Shown here: one piece after another, positions 18,766 through 27,285 of the stretch
Position numbering within the stretch: position 1 is the stretch's first letter
Layout of the letters: each line of letters opens with the position of its first letter
DNA from: Paenibacillus athensensis
Lineage (GTDB): Bacteria > Bacillota > Bacilli > Paenibacillales > NBRC-103111
Assembly: GCF_004514475.2 (NCBI RefSeq)
Contig: NZ_MYFO02000002.1
Span: forward strand, 310,001 to 374,000
DNA length: 64,000 bases
Reading direction: 5' to 3'
Position numbers and translations under genes: made by a program
Notes under the pieces: model-generated
Told to the model about the DNA's origin: nothing
The model's input: only the letters and a program-made list of their open reading frames with translations
Databases searched by the model: none

Positions 18766-20484
18766 TTGAACAGCATTTTAACGCGCATGGTTTTGTTTTT
18801 TTCGGGCTTGATTCTGATTGCCGGAGCGGTGCTCGGCTTGACGATTTATCGCGCTTCGACGGGACTGGTCGAAAATTCACTCGGGCTGCAGGCGAAGGCG
18901 GTTGCTGAACGGGCCGCCAAATTGATCGATCCGGAGGAGTTCGCCAAGCTGAACGCGGAATCGGGGGAAACGCCGTATTATGCCAAGCTGCGCGAGCAGT
19001 TGAACGTTATGCGCGAGACGAACGGGATGAAGTTTCTTTACACCCTGGCCAAAACGAGCAAGGATGGCAAGGACGTCTATTATTATGTCGTCGACGGCGC
19101 GCCGCAGGATTTCAGCCCGGATGATTTTTCACCGCTGGGCGAGCCGGAAGAGAACGCTTATCCGGGGATGATCAAGGCGTTTGCAAGCGGTCAGGCGCAG
19201 ATCGGCGAGCTGACGAAGGACGAATACGGCGCGACGGTGACGGCTTATGTTCCGGTGCTGGACAAAGGCGGCAAGCTGATCGGCGTAGTCGGCGGCGATC
19301 TCGATTCAACGGCGGTATATGCGCTCATGGAATCGAACCGCACGACGATGCTTTGGGTGGCGCTGCTGATATTTGTGGTCAGCGTGCTGCTGGTGTTTGT
19401 GCTGGCACGCTTCCTGGTCCAGCCGCTGCGCAAGCTGACGGCTCAAGTGGCCAAGGTGCGAGCCGGCGATATGACAGTGCGCGTCGGCATGGCGCGCAAG
19501 GATGAGATCGGGGCGTTGGCTGCGGCATTCGAGCAGCTGATCGCGGATACGGCCGTATTCATCAAAGCGATTCGCAGCGGCTCCGACCGACTGTCGGGTG
19601 CTTCGGCGGGCGTCACCGAGCATGCGCACCATACGACCGAGGCGAGCCATGCGATTGCTGCAAGCATTCGCGAAGCGTCGAGGGGCGCGGATACGCAGGT
19701 GATGCGCGCTGCCGATACGACGCGGGCGATGGAGGAGATGACGCTGGGCATGCAGCGGATCGCCGAATACGCCTCGGTCGTAGCGGAGGTGTCTCAGGAG
19801 ACGACCGACGAGGCGCAGCGCGGCAACGAATCGATTTTGACGGCGGTCAGCCGCATGGAGGCGATTTATGCGTCATCCTCCCAGATGGCGGCAGCGACCA
19901 AGCATCTGGAGGGCCGGTCCGGAGAAATCGGTGAAATTACGCTGCTGATGGCGGGCATCGCGTCGCAGACGAACCTGCTGGCGCTGAATGCAGCGATTGA
20001 AGCGGCGCGCGCCGGCGAGAACGGACGGGGCTTTGCTGTCGTTGCCGACGAGGTGCGCAAGCTGGCGAATCAGTCGCAGGTATCGTCGCAGCGCATTTCC
20101 GAGCTGATTGAAGCGATTCTCGTGCAGACGGCCGAGCTGTCGGCGAGCATGGATGTGAACGCGGGCGAGGTTCAGGCCGGTTTGGGCATCGTCAAGGAGG
20201 CGGGAACGGCTTTCGGCTCGATCATGCAGGGACTGGAGCGGATGAACCAGCAGGTGCAGGAGGTTTCGTCGGCTTCGCAGGAAATTTCCGCGGGCTCTGA
20301 GGAAGTCGCCGCTTCCGTCGATGAGATGGAGAAAATTTCCCGGCAAGCCGCTCAGCATTTCCAGGGCGTTGCCGCCCGCTCGGAGGCGCAGCTGGCCGAT
20401 ATGGGCGAGGTCAGCGCGTCGGCGGCATCGCTGCGCGAAATGGCAGGAGAATTGAAGCAACTGGTCAGCCGCTTCAAGGTGTAG
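18766..20484 (+). CDS. Methyl-accepting chemotaxis protein
   Basis: The 572-residue chemoreceptor has a first membrane span (7-29) and an extracellular Cache-like domain (about 30-190, with [24 protein letters not shown]). A second span (about 196-215), a HAMP linker ([19 protein letters not shown]) and a long cytoplasmic coiled coil follow. The CheA/CheW-binding tip reads [42 protein letters not shown] in consensus form. The TTG start lies 10 nt after GGGAGG, and the next codons give the usual short basic N-terminus. No che genes are nearby. The ligand cannot be predicted. Confidence 0.93.
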   Translation: MNSILTRMVLFFSGLILIAGAVLGLTIYRASTGLVENSLGLQAKAVAERAAKLIDPEEFAKLNAESGETPYYAKLREQLNVMRETNGMKFLYTLAKTSKDGKDVYYYVVDGAPQDFSPDDFSPLGEPEENAYPGMIKAFASGQAQIGELTKDEYGATVTAYVPVLDKGGKLIGVVGGDLDSTAVYALMESNRTTMLWVALLIFVVSVLLVFVLARFLVQPLRKLTAQVAKVRAGDMTVRVGMARKDEIGALAAAFEQLIADTAVFIKAIRSGSDRLSGASAGVTEHAHHTTEASHAIAASIREASRGADTQVMRAADTTRAMEEMTLGMQRIAEYASVVAEVSQETTDEAQRGNESILTAVSRMEAIYASSSQMAAATKHLEGRSGEIGEITLLMAGIASQTNLLALNAAIEAARAGENGRGFAVVADEVRKLANQSQVSSQRISELIEAILVQTAELSASMDVNAGEVQAGLGIVKEAGTAFGSIMQGLERMNQQVQEVSSASQEISAGSEEVAASVDEMEKISRQAAQHFQGVAARSEAQLADMGEVSASAASLREMAGELKQLVSRFKV

Positions 20485-20520
20485 CTTGCAGCTAAAGCGA
20501 GTCGGCCGATCTGGATGGGG

Positions 20521-20591
20521 AAAACAAACGCAGATAATGAACACGCGAAGCACGCGCGCTGCCGGTAACGTCCGGAGCGCGCGTTTGTTTT
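20521..20591 (+). terminator. Terminator after the chemoreceptor gene
   Basis: The core stem ACGCGCGCT-GCCGG / CCGG-AGCGCGCGT is perfect. An outer pair, AAAACAAACGC (20521-20531) with GCGTTTGTTTT (20581-20591), extends it and supplies T-rich ends on both strands. Confidence 0.8.
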
Positions 20592-20774
20592 GTCTGAGAC
20601 AACAACAAGACCCCGCAAGAAAACTTGCGAGGATGAATGAGTGCCAATTGGCAGAAATGGAGTTGAATGATTCGTTCAGGCATACCGTGTTGTGTAAACG
20701 CAAACAATGACAGTAGCGCCACGTGTAAGCCGAAAAAAAAAGCAGGAGTGGACTGGCAGTTCGCCAAGCGCTTG

Positions 20775-20963
20775 CTAGCGCGAGGATACCGCTTCGTCGG
20801 TCATCAGGCTGAATTGCAGCGTGCCGCTAATTTGCCGGCGGTTGATCTCGTCTCGCAGCTGCATAATAAATTCTGGGTCCAGGTTCATGCCCATCGCCAG
20901 TCGCAGGCATTCGATCAGATGCTCGCTGGGAAGAGCGTGCAGGGCACTCGTGGCGGTCGTCAT
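20775..20963 (-). CDS. sda: Sda-like sporulation kinase inhibitor
   Basis: The 62-residue protein contains LPSEHLIECLRLAMGMNLDPEFIMQLRDEINRR, matching the Bacillus Sda helical hairpin ([33 protein letters not shown]) along its length, including the turn Asn-Leu-(D/N) and the final basic helix. Sda binds the dimerisation domain of sporulation kinases and blocks phosphate entry into the relay when replication is perturbed. The product has about 10 extra N-terminal and 15 extra C-terminal residues. A GAGTGAG ribosome site precedes the ATG. A kinase of the target type is encoded at 613-1923. Assignment is by sequence pattern only. Confidence 0.75.
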   Translation of the reverse strand: MTTATSALHALPSEHLIECLRLAMGMNLDPEFIMQLRDEINRRQISGTLQFSLMTDEAVSSR

Positions 20964-21002
20964 AGGGGCTCACTCTTTCTTTGATAGTATTGGATCATCC
21001 AT

Positions 21003-21066
21003 ACATTAAGTTTACTAGCATTTTTAGTTAATTTCAGCACATATTCTTTTGCGTTCGAACGCAAAA
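21003..21066 (-). promoter_or_regulatory. Putative sda promoter with upstream 20-bp palindrome
   Basis: On the minus strand TTAACT (21026-21031), 17 nt and TAATGT (21003-21008) could be -35 and -10. The perfect palindrome TTTTGCGTTCGAACGCAAAA (21047-21066) lies 15 bp upstream of the -35, the place for an activator or repressor. Confidence 0.45.
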
Positions 21067-21260
21067 AATGGCAAAAATGGTCCGGGAAGGGGTGTATTTC
21101 CATGCAAAAGTCAAAGATTGGGGCGCAAGAGAGTGAGACAAGCGCCGTTAGCGGCTGCGTGAAGCGCGCAAATCGACGTTTGGGTTTGGCCGGTTTGGCC
21201 GCTGGGCCGCTGGGCGGCTGGATGGCGCATTTCCCGGGCCCGGATTTGATTTTGCAAAGG

Positions 21261-21278
21261 AGTAGAGGATTTTATCCC
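21261..21278 (+). promoter_or_regulatory. Copy 1 of an 18-bp element, upstream of the YesM/YesN-type operon
   Basis: AGTAGAGGATTTTATCCC, containing the dyad GGAT-TTT-ATCC, starts 63 nt before the -10 at 21324. An identical element precedes the binding-protein gene. Confidence 0.65.
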
Positions 21279-21292
21279 TAATCAAGCGAATG

Positions 21293-21307
21293 GTATCCCT
21301 AGGATAC
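21293..21307. promoter_or_regulatory. 15-bp palindrome over the -35 region of the kinase/regulator promoter
   Basis: GTATCC-CTA-GGATAC is a perfect dyad whose right arm occupies the -35 position (21301-21306) relative to the TATAAT at 21324. Confidence 0.5.
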
Positions 21308-21323
21308 GGCGTTTGCTCGTCTA

Positions 21324-21329
21324 TATAAT
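21324..21329 (+). promoter_or_regulatory. -10 of the YesM/YesN-type operon
   Basis: A perfect TATAAT lies 66 nt upstream of the kinase start. The -35 position reads AGGATA, so activation probably depends on a regulator. Confidence 0.5.
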
Positions 21330-21394
21330 AGAAGATAAAGCTGGCCCCCAGAGCGCGCCGGCGCCGGCAGAACGGTCCGGGAGGAGATCAGGCC

Positions 21395-23203
21395 ATGAAT
21401 TTGAATAAAAAGGTGTTTCTCGGCTTTCTGACGTTCATCATCATTCCGCTGTTTTTGTTAGGGACGGTCGTGTATACCGTATCGATGCATTTGATTGAAA
21501 AAAAATACGGCGACCAGACGGAAATTACGCTGCAGGCCATTGGTCGCAACATTCAATATATGTTTAAGGAAGCGAATTATTTCTCCGATTTCTGGATGGT
21601 CAAGGACAGCATTCAATCGATTTATCGTACGCTCGACGGGGTGCGGCCGAATGAGGATGATTTGTCCTCCTATGAGCTGAATGCGTTCGATACCGTGCTG
21701 CGCAGCACGATTTTGACCTATTCGCCGGTGCAGTCGGTGATGATTTTCAACAATTACGGCAAGGCGTTCAGCGCCGGGCGCTCCGGCTCCTCGGTCATTC
21801 CGTGGACGGCGCTGGCCGACAGCTCGGCATCGCAGCAAATTTTTAACCTGAACGGGGTGCCGCTGTGGATCGGTCCCGGCGAGTATCAGGAATTTCCGGG
21901 CGACCGCAGCGATTTCTACCAGGCGCGAATTGTTAAGGATTTCTGGACGATGGACAATCGCGGCTATATGCTGCTGCGCTTTCGTTTTCAGGAGCTTGAT
22001 CCGATTTTCAGCGCATACGGCTCCCAGCAGCAGAATGCCAATCGTTATTTGTTGATCAATAAAAAAGGGCGGGTGCTCTATGACAGCAAAAAAGGGCTGG
22101 AGGGCGCGAGCGTGTCGGAGCTGCTGCCGGGCAAGCTCAAGCTGAATGAGCCGAATTACAGCTTCCAGGCCGATTTCGACAAGGAAAAAAGCTTGGTCTC
22201 GCTCTATCATTTGAATCTGAATGCGATGGGCATTCAGGATTGGAGCGTGGTGTCGATTACGCCCTGGCAGCATGTAGCCGGAGAGCTGGAGACGATTATG
22301 AGCTGGGTGGCGGGCATTACGTTTACTTGCCTGTTTTGCGCGCTTGTGTTCAATCTGGTGTTTGTGCGGCGGATCATTCAGTTTATTTTGCAGGTGGTCT
22401 CTTCCATGAAACGGGTGGAGCGCGGCGATTGGTCGACGCGCGTGGAAACGCGAGGCTCGGACGAAACGACGGTGCTGGCGCGCGGCTTCAACAGCCTCGT
22501 CGTGCGGGTCGAGGACTTGCTGGAAGAGGTGAAGATGCAGCAGGACCGCAAAAACAAGGCCGAGCTGATGCTGCTGCAGGCGCAGATCAAGCCGCATTTT
22601 CTGTTTAACACACTGGAATCGATCAATGCGCTGGCGATTCAGAACGAGGGTCGCAAGGTCAGTCAGATGGTGTACCGGCTCGGCAATCTGCTGCGCATTG
22701 GCATCGACGGCAAGGAGGAAATTCCGCTGCGCCAGGAGCTGGAGCATTTGAAAAGCTATCTGGAAATTCAGGCGATCCGTTTTGAGGATCAGTTCGGCTA
22801 TGAAATCGATATTCCGCGCGAGCTATACGATTGCCGCATCTTGAAGCTGACGCTGCAGCCGCTGGTTGAGAACAGCATCCAGCATGGCTTTGATCCGATC
22901 GATTACCGCGGGTTTATTTCCATTCGCGCTGTCGACGAAGGCAGCCGGATCGGCTTGTACGTGACCGATAACGGCGCGGGCATTGCCCAGGAACGGCTGG
23001 CCAAGTTCCACTACAAGACCGAGCTGAACACGCCGTTGGACGAAATCCGCGATGCTGCTGAGGAGCGGCGCGGGCTGGGGGTCAACAATGTCGCCGACCG
23101 CATCCGCATCCAGTACGGGCGGGCTTACGGCTTGTTTATCTGCAGCGAGGAAGGGCGCGGCACAACGATGAAGGTCATCATTCCAAAATATGAGGGGGAC
23201 TAA
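21395..23203 (+). CDS. YesM-type sensor histidine kinase
   Basis: The 602-residue kinase has a membrane span at 9-29, an extracellular dCache-like sensor (about 30-295), a second span (about 299-322), a HAMP linker, and the LytS/YesM-type His_kinase domain with QIKPHFLFNTLESINALA (His401). The HATPase domain has QPLVENSIQHG and the N-terminal G-box TDNGAGI. Such kinases sense sugars or sugar-binding proteins outside the cell and phosphorylate a YesN-type regulator, here encoded 4 nt downstream. The following binding protein, permeases and hexosaminidase suggest an amino-sugar oligosaccharide signal (inference). GGGAGGAG precedes the ATG. Confidence 0.93.
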   Translation: MNLNKKVFLGFLTFIIIPLFLLGTVVYTVSMHLIEKKYGDQTEITLQAIGRNIQYMFKEANYFSDFWMVKDSIQSIYRTLDGVRPNEDDLSSYELNAFDTVLRSTILTYSPVQSVMIFNNYGKAFSAGRSGSSVIPWTALADSSASQQIFNLNGVPLWIGPGEYQEFPGDRSDFYQARIVKDFWTMDNRGYMLLRFRFQELDPIFSAYGSQQQNANRYLLINKKGRVLYDSKKGLEGASVSELLPGKLKLNEPNYSFQADFDKEKSLVSLYHLNLNAMGIQDWSVVSITPWQHVAGELETIMSWVAGITFTCLFCALVFNLVFVRRIIQFILQVVSSMKRVERGDWSTRVETRGSDETTVLARGFNSLVVRVEDLLEEVKMQQDRKNKAELMLLQAQIKPHFLFNTLESINALAIQNEGRKVSQMVYRLGNLLRIGIDGKEEIPLRQELEHLKSYLEIQAIRFEDQFGYEIDIPRELYDCRILKLTLQPLVENSIQHGFDPIDYRGFISIRAVDEGSRIGLYVTDNGAGIAQERLAKFHYKTELNTPLDEIRDAAEERRGLGVNNVADRIRIQYGRAYGLFICSEEGRGTTMKVIIPKYEGD

Positions 23204-23207
23204 AGGC

Positions 23208-24815
23208 ATGAGGCTGAAAGCGATTCTGGCGGATGACGAAGCGATTATCGTACGCAATTTGCAAGCGGTCATACCTTGGAACGAATTGGGCATCGATGTA
23301 GTCGGTACGGCCAAGAACGGCGTCGAGGCGCTGGAGCTGTGCCGCGTGCACGAGCCGGATCTCGTGCTTAGCGACATCCGCATGCCGCAGATGGACGGCA
23401 TCACGTTCGTCGAGCGGCTGCGCGAATGGAACGAATATTGCGAAATTGTCATGGTCACCGGCTACCAGGACTTTGAATACGCCCGTTCGCTGCTGCGTTT
23501 TGGCGTCAGCGATTATGTGCTCAAGCCGATCCATTACGAGGCGCTGGAGCAGTCGATTGCCGGACTGGCCGAAACGATCCGCGAGCGCAAGCGGACGCGG
23601 CGCAGCGAAGCTCAGAAGTGGAATCAGGCCTTTCGCGTCGCTTATGAAAAGCTGCTGTTCGATGTGCTGATGGATTATTCGACCGTGCTGCCGAAAACCG
23701 TGCTGCCGACCGACGAGCTGGACCTGGAGGGCATGAGCTATATTGTGTGTCTGGTTGACGTCGACGGCTATTCGCAAAAATCGCTGTCCTGGAAGGAGGA
23801 GGAGCGCAAGCTTTGGAACTTTGCGGTGCGCAATGTGCTGCAGGAGCAAATTGCCGCCGATTCGCCGCGCTCGGCCGTGCTGCAAATCCGCGAGGGCGAG
23901 TGGTGTCTGCTGCTTGAACGCGGGAGCGCAGCGGCTGAGACGGAGAAGGCGGAGGATGCGGAGCCCCTGCGCCGGCTCGCCGCCGAGCTGCAGTCGGCTG
24001 TCGAGCGCAACGTCAAGCTGAGCGTCAGTGTCGGCTTCCTGCCGCGGCTCGTCGGACTGCACGAGCTGGCCGGCGCTTACAAGCTGCTGCAGCGCACGGT
24101 GCAGCTCGGAGCGGGCGAGCCCAAGGCGGTGCGCTTTGCCAAGGAGCAGCGCGAGCCGTCCGACTCCAACCTGACGGTCTGGCATCTCGTCGAGGAAATG
24201 GTCAACGGGCTCAAGGCGTGCAGCAGGCCGCGCACGGAGGAGGCATTGACGCGGCTGCGCGAGCTGTTGGAGAGCCTGCCGGTTGCGTCGTTTGACCGCG
24301 CGTTCCAGATGCTGCATTTTCTGATCCTCCATATGCTGCGGGAGATGCGCGAAATGAGCAGTCTCGACGGGCCGGCCGAGGAGCGGATGTGGACCCAACT
24401 GGATCAATGCAAAAGCTTGGCCGATTTGCTGCGCGTCATGACGGGGCTGATGGAGTATGGCCTGGAAGGCACGAACAAGAAAAAGAACAGTGAGCTGCTG
24501 ATGGAAGCGGCCAAAACGTACATTCATGCGAACTATGCCGCCGATTTCGGGATCGAAGATATCGCCGATTCGTTAGGTATCAGCTGCAGCTACTTCAGCC
24601 TGCTGTTCAAGCAGCATTTCGGCGAGACGTTTGTCGAATACCTGACGCGTCACCGGATGGAGCTGGCCCAGTCGATGCTGCTGCTCAGCGACAAAAGTGT
24701 GACGGAGATCGGGAGAGCCGTCGGCTATGCGGAGCGGCGTTATTTTACCAAGGTCTTCCAGAAGTTTACGGGTGAAATCCCTTCGGAATTTCGAGAAAAG
24801 CGCAAGCCGGTCTGA
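23208..24815 (+). CDS. YesN-type response regulator with AraC DNA-binding domain
   Basis: The 535-residue protein has an N-terminal receiver (ILADDEAIIVRNL, phosphoacceptor Asp56 in LVLSDIRMP, Lys in YVLKPIHYEALEQS) and a middle region of about 280 residues typical of Paenibacillus YesN proteins. A C-terminal AraC domain has two helix-turn-helix motifs (IEDIADSLGISCSYFSLLFKQHFGETFVEYL and VTEIGRAVGYAERRYFTKVFQKFTG). It should activate the downstream transporter and its own operon. The ATG at 23208 has GAGGGGG upstream; the in-frame ATG at 23190 lies inside the kinase gene without a ribosome site. Confidence 0.93.
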   Translation: MRLKAILADDEAIIVRNLQAVIPWNELGIDVVGTAKNGVEALELCRVHEPDLVLSDIRMPQMDGITFVERLREWNEYCEIVMVTGYQDFEYARSLLRFGVSDYVLKPIHYEALEQSIAGLAETIRERKRTRRSEAQKWNQAFRVAYEKLLFDVLMDYSTVLPKTVLPTDELDLEGMSYIVCLVDVDGYSQKSLSWKEEERKLWNFAVRNVLQEQIAADSPRSAVLQIREGEWCLLLERGSAAAETEKAEDAEPLRRLAAELQSAVERNVKLSVSVGFLPRLVGLHELAGAYKLLQRTVQLGAGEPKAVRFAKEQREPSDSNLTVWHLVEEMVNGLKACSRPRTEEALTRLRELLESLPVASFDRAFQMLHFLILHMLREMREMSSLDGPAEERMWTQLDQCKSLADLLRVMTGLMEYGLEGTNKKKNSELLMEAAKTYIHANYAADFGIEDIADSLGISCSYFSLLFKQHFGETFVEYLTRHRMELAQSMLLLSDKSVTEIGRAVGYAERRYFTKVFQKFTGEIPSEFREKRKPV

Positions 24816-24842
24816 TCGCCGCGGAGCGGGCCGGGAAGTGAA

Positions 24843-24860
24843 AGTAGAGGATTTTATCCC
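24843..24860 (+). promoter_or_regulatory. Copy 2 of the 18-bp element, upstream of the binding-protein gene
   Basis: The sequence is identical over 18 bases to the element at 21261-21278 and begins 62 nt before the -10 at 24905, one base different from the first copy. It begins 27 nt after the regulator's stop codon. Confidence 0.65.
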
Positions 24861-24904
24861 CCTTTTATGGAAATGTGTGTCTACTGGGACCGGGCCGCCG
24901 ACCT

Positions 24905-24910
24905 TATAAT
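24905..24910 (+). promoter_or_regulatory. -10 of the binding-protein promoter
   Basis: A perfect TATAAT, about 46 nt before the start codon. The -35 position (TACTGG with a 17-nt spacer) is poor. Confidence 0.5.
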
Positions 24911-24955
24911 CAAGTTGTAAACAAATACAAAAGGTCATTAGGAGGTCTTGGAAAC

Positions 24956-26317
24956 ATGAAAAAAGCAACAGTAATGTCTGCTGCAGTGGTATTGGCATCC
25001 TCTGTCATGCTGTCCGCTTGCGGAACTTCGAACACATCGACAGATGGTGCTGCCGGCACTACTGCTCCAGCGGCAACGGCGTCGCCGGCGCCTGCGAAAG
25101 CGGAACCCGTTACGCTTAACCTGCGTCACACGCAAGTGAAAGATACGCAGAAGAAGCGTCTGGCCATGCTGCAGGATGTCGTAAAGGCGACCGAAGCGAA
25201 TGTACCGGGACTGACGATTACGCTGGATGGCGTTGAAGACCAGGTCAACCGCTTTGAAAAGCTGAGAGCCGAAATGGCCGCAGGCAACCCGCCGGAAATT
25301 TTCGACCTGTTCGGCGGCACGGATACGAAGGATTATGTGAAAGCTGACCGGCTGATGGATTTGACGCCGATTTTGGAAGAGCTCGGTCTGAAGGATAAAT
25401 TTTATAGCTTCGAGGAATTTACGGTAGACGGCAAAATTTACGGCATTCCAATGGCCGGTTACGTGGAAGGTCTTTTCTACAACAAAAAAATTCTGGCCGA
25501 CAACCAGATCGATCCTCCTAAAACGTGGGATGAGCTGATGGCTGCTTCCGAGAAGCTGAAAGCCAAAGGCATCACGCCGTTTGCCATGGCGGCCAAGGAC
25601 GCTTGGGTCATCAACATGATGATGAATACGATGTGGGTGCGCACGGCTGGCGCGGATTCGGTTGCGGGCTTCCTGAACGGCACGAAAAAATGGACCGATC
25701 CGGCAGTCGTCGACGGCTTCTCCAAATTCGAAACGCTGATCAAAAAAGGCTATTTCCAAGAAGGCAGTCTGGGTCTGGCGTATGCCGAGCAGCAAAACAA
25801 ATTCAGCGCCGGCGGCGCAGCGTTCATGTTCGACGGCAGCTGGGCCAACACGCCGCTGATCGATCCTGAGAAATCCAAGGTCGCTAACGACGTAGGCTTC
25901 ATCAACTTCCCGACAGTGGGCGGCGCTGGCGACGGCCTGATCAACGGCGGCTGGTCCAACGGCTACGGCTTCTCCAAGCGTATGGATGAGAAGCAGCTCG
26001 CAGCGGCGAAAGAGTTCATCAAGCAAATGTATAATGAAACGATGCAAAAAAGACAGCTGATGGAAGAGGGCATGCTCCCGGCCATGAAGCTGCAGGATAC
26101 AAGCGGCGTGAAGCCGATCATTGCCGAAATCATCAAGGTTTCCTCCGAAGCCAAGGGCACGTTCCCGGCGTTCGATGCCAGCATTCAAACGAAGGTGAGA
26201 GAATCGCTGGAGCGCGGTATGCAAGAGCTGATCGGTGGCAGAACGACACCGGACAAATTGACGGCCGAGTTGCAAAAGCAGCAGGAAGCTTCCAATAAAG
26301 AAGACGGTCAGAAGTAA
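24956..26317 (+). CDS. ABC transporter sugar-binding lipoprotein
   Basis: The 453-residue family 1 extracellular solute-binding protein has a lipoprotein signal peptide ending in LSAC (lipidated Cys22), a Thr/Ala/Pro-rich tether to about residue 60, then the mature fold. Typical segments are EIFDLFGGTDTKDYVKADRLMDLTPIL, DGKIYGIPMAGYVEGLFYNKKIL and AAFMFDGSWA. It is the substrate-capturing part of the importer formed with the two permeases that follow. No ATPase gene is present, so it must share an MsmX-type ATPase encoded elsewhere. GGAGGT lies 9 nt before the ATG. Its own promoter with the 18-bp element suggests higher expression than the regulator genes. Confidence 0.93.
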   Translation: MKKATVMSAAVVLASSVMLSACGTSNTSTDGAAGTTAPAATASPAPAKAEPVTLNLRHTQVKDTQKKRLAMLQDVVKATEANVPGLTITLDGVEDQVNRFEKLRAEMAAGNPPEIFDLFGGTDTKDYVKADRLMDLTPILEELGLKDKFYSFEEFTVDGKIYGIPMAGYVEGLFYNKKILADNQIDPPKTWDELMAASEKLKAKGITPFAMAAKDAWVINMMMNTMWVRTAGADSVAGFLNGTKKWTDPAVVDGFSKFETLIKKGYFQEGSLGLAYAEQQNKFSAGGAAFMFDGSWANTPLIDPEKSKVANDVGFINFPTVGGAGDGLINGGWSNGYGFSKRMDEKQLAAAKEFIKQMYNETMQKRQLMEEGMLPAMKLQDTSGVKPIIAEIIKVSSEAKGTFPAFDASIQTKVRESLERGMQELIGGRTTPDKLTAELQKQQEASNKEDGQK

Positions 26318-26336
26318 TCCAGAGGCGAAGCATGTG

Positions 26337-26368
26337 CGAGCACCATTTCGATCGTGGAATGGTGCTCG
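26337..26368 (+). other. Intercistronic stem-loop after the binding-protein gene
   Basis: CGAGCACCATT and AATGGTGCTCG form a perfect 11-bp stem with a 10-nt loop and no T-run. Such structures protect the 3' end of abundant binding-protein messages in transporter operons. Confidence 0.7.
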
Positions 26369-26397
26369 ACAGCTCTTTACGGGGAGGTAAAGGATCG

Positions 26398-27285
26398 ATG
26401 AACAAAACGCTGAAAAACCCGCTCGCCTATGTGCTTTTTACCGTGCCGACGCTCCTGCTGTATTTGATGTTTTTCCTGTATCCGCTGCTGACCTCGCTGC
26501 GTTACGGGTTCACGCAATGGAACGGCATTTCGCACGCCCAGTTCAACGGGTTGGACAACTTTGTTACGGCGCTGCATGATAAATATTTTTGGGTTGCGGT
26601 CAAAAACAACATTTATTTCATTTTGTTTTCCGTGTTTGTGCAAATTCCGTTTATTTTGGCGCTGGCGCTGCTGATCAGCAGAGTCAAGCGGTTGTCGGGC
26701 TTTTACAAGACGACTGTGTTTCTTCCGAGTATTTTATCCACAGCGGTTGTCGGTGTATTGTGGTCCTTCGTGTACCATCCCGAAGCGGGGCTGCTGAACA
26801 AGCTGTTGGAAGCGATCGGGCTCAGCTCGTGGAAGCATGTCTGGCTGGCCGACGAAGCGACGGCTTTCCTGTCGGTGCTCGTCACGAACGCCTGGCAGTG
26901 GATCGGCTTTTATGTCGTGCTTGTGCTGGCAGCGATCTTTGCGATTCCCAAGGACATTCTGGAAGCGGCCGAAATTGACGGTGCGGTAGGCTGGAAGCAG
27001 GCCTGGGCGATTACCGTGCCATTGATTCGTCCCGTGCTTATCGTCATTGTGTTATTATCCATTACAGGCGCAATGAAGGCTCTCGATATCGTGTTCGTTA
27101 TGACCAACGGCGATCCGTACGGCATTACGGAGGTTATGGCGACTTATATGTATAAAAAAGCGTATCGCATCGGCGAATACGGCTATGCTAACGCGATTGC
27201 GATTCTCATCTTTGTATTTACGGTGATTTTGACGCTGATTTTCCGCTTCCTCACCCGCAAATCCGAGGAGGTGCAGTACGGATGA
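26398..27285 (+). CDS. ABC sugar transporter permease (MalF/UgpA type)
   Basis: The 295-residue integral membrane protein has six predicted spans and the EAA loop EAAEIDGAVGWKQAWAITVPLIRPV that docks the ATPase. The N-terminal FTVPTLLLYLMFFLYPLLTSLRYGFTQWNG segment is typical for the first permease of CUT1 importers. The ATG at 26398 follows GGGGAGGT and gives MNKTLKNPLAYVLF; the in-frame ATG at 26332 lies in the stem-loop region without a ribosome site. Its last four bases overlap the start of the second permease. Confidence 0.93.
   Translation: MNKTLKNPLAYVLFTVPTLLLYLMFFLYPLLTSLRYGFTQWNGISHAQFNGLDNFVTALHDKYFWVAVKNNIYFILFSVFVQIPFILALALLISRVKRLSGFYKTTVFLPSILSTAVVGVLWSFVYHPEAGLLNKLLEAIGLSSWKHVWLADEATAFLSVLVTNAWQWIGFYVVLVLAAIFAIPKDILEAAEIDGAVGWKQAWAITVPLIRPVLIVIVLLSITGAMKALDIVFVMTNGDPYGITEVMATYMYKKAYRIGEYGYANAIAILIFVFTVILTLIFRFLTRKSEEVQYG

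Noticed and set aside
20964-21046. Search for DnaA boxes upstream of sda
   Set aside because: Only TCATCCATA (7 of 9 matches) was seen, too weak to claim.
21047-21066. Palindrome upstream of sda read as a LexA/DinR box
   Set aside because: The SOS box needs GAAC-N4-GTTC; here the half-sites are in the opposite order (GTTC-GAAC).
21102-21281. 59-codon frame with a GGAAGGGG ribosome-like site upstream of the kinase operon
   Set aside because: Its end runs through the 18-bp regulatory element and its Gly/Pro-rich sequence matches nothing; probably chance.
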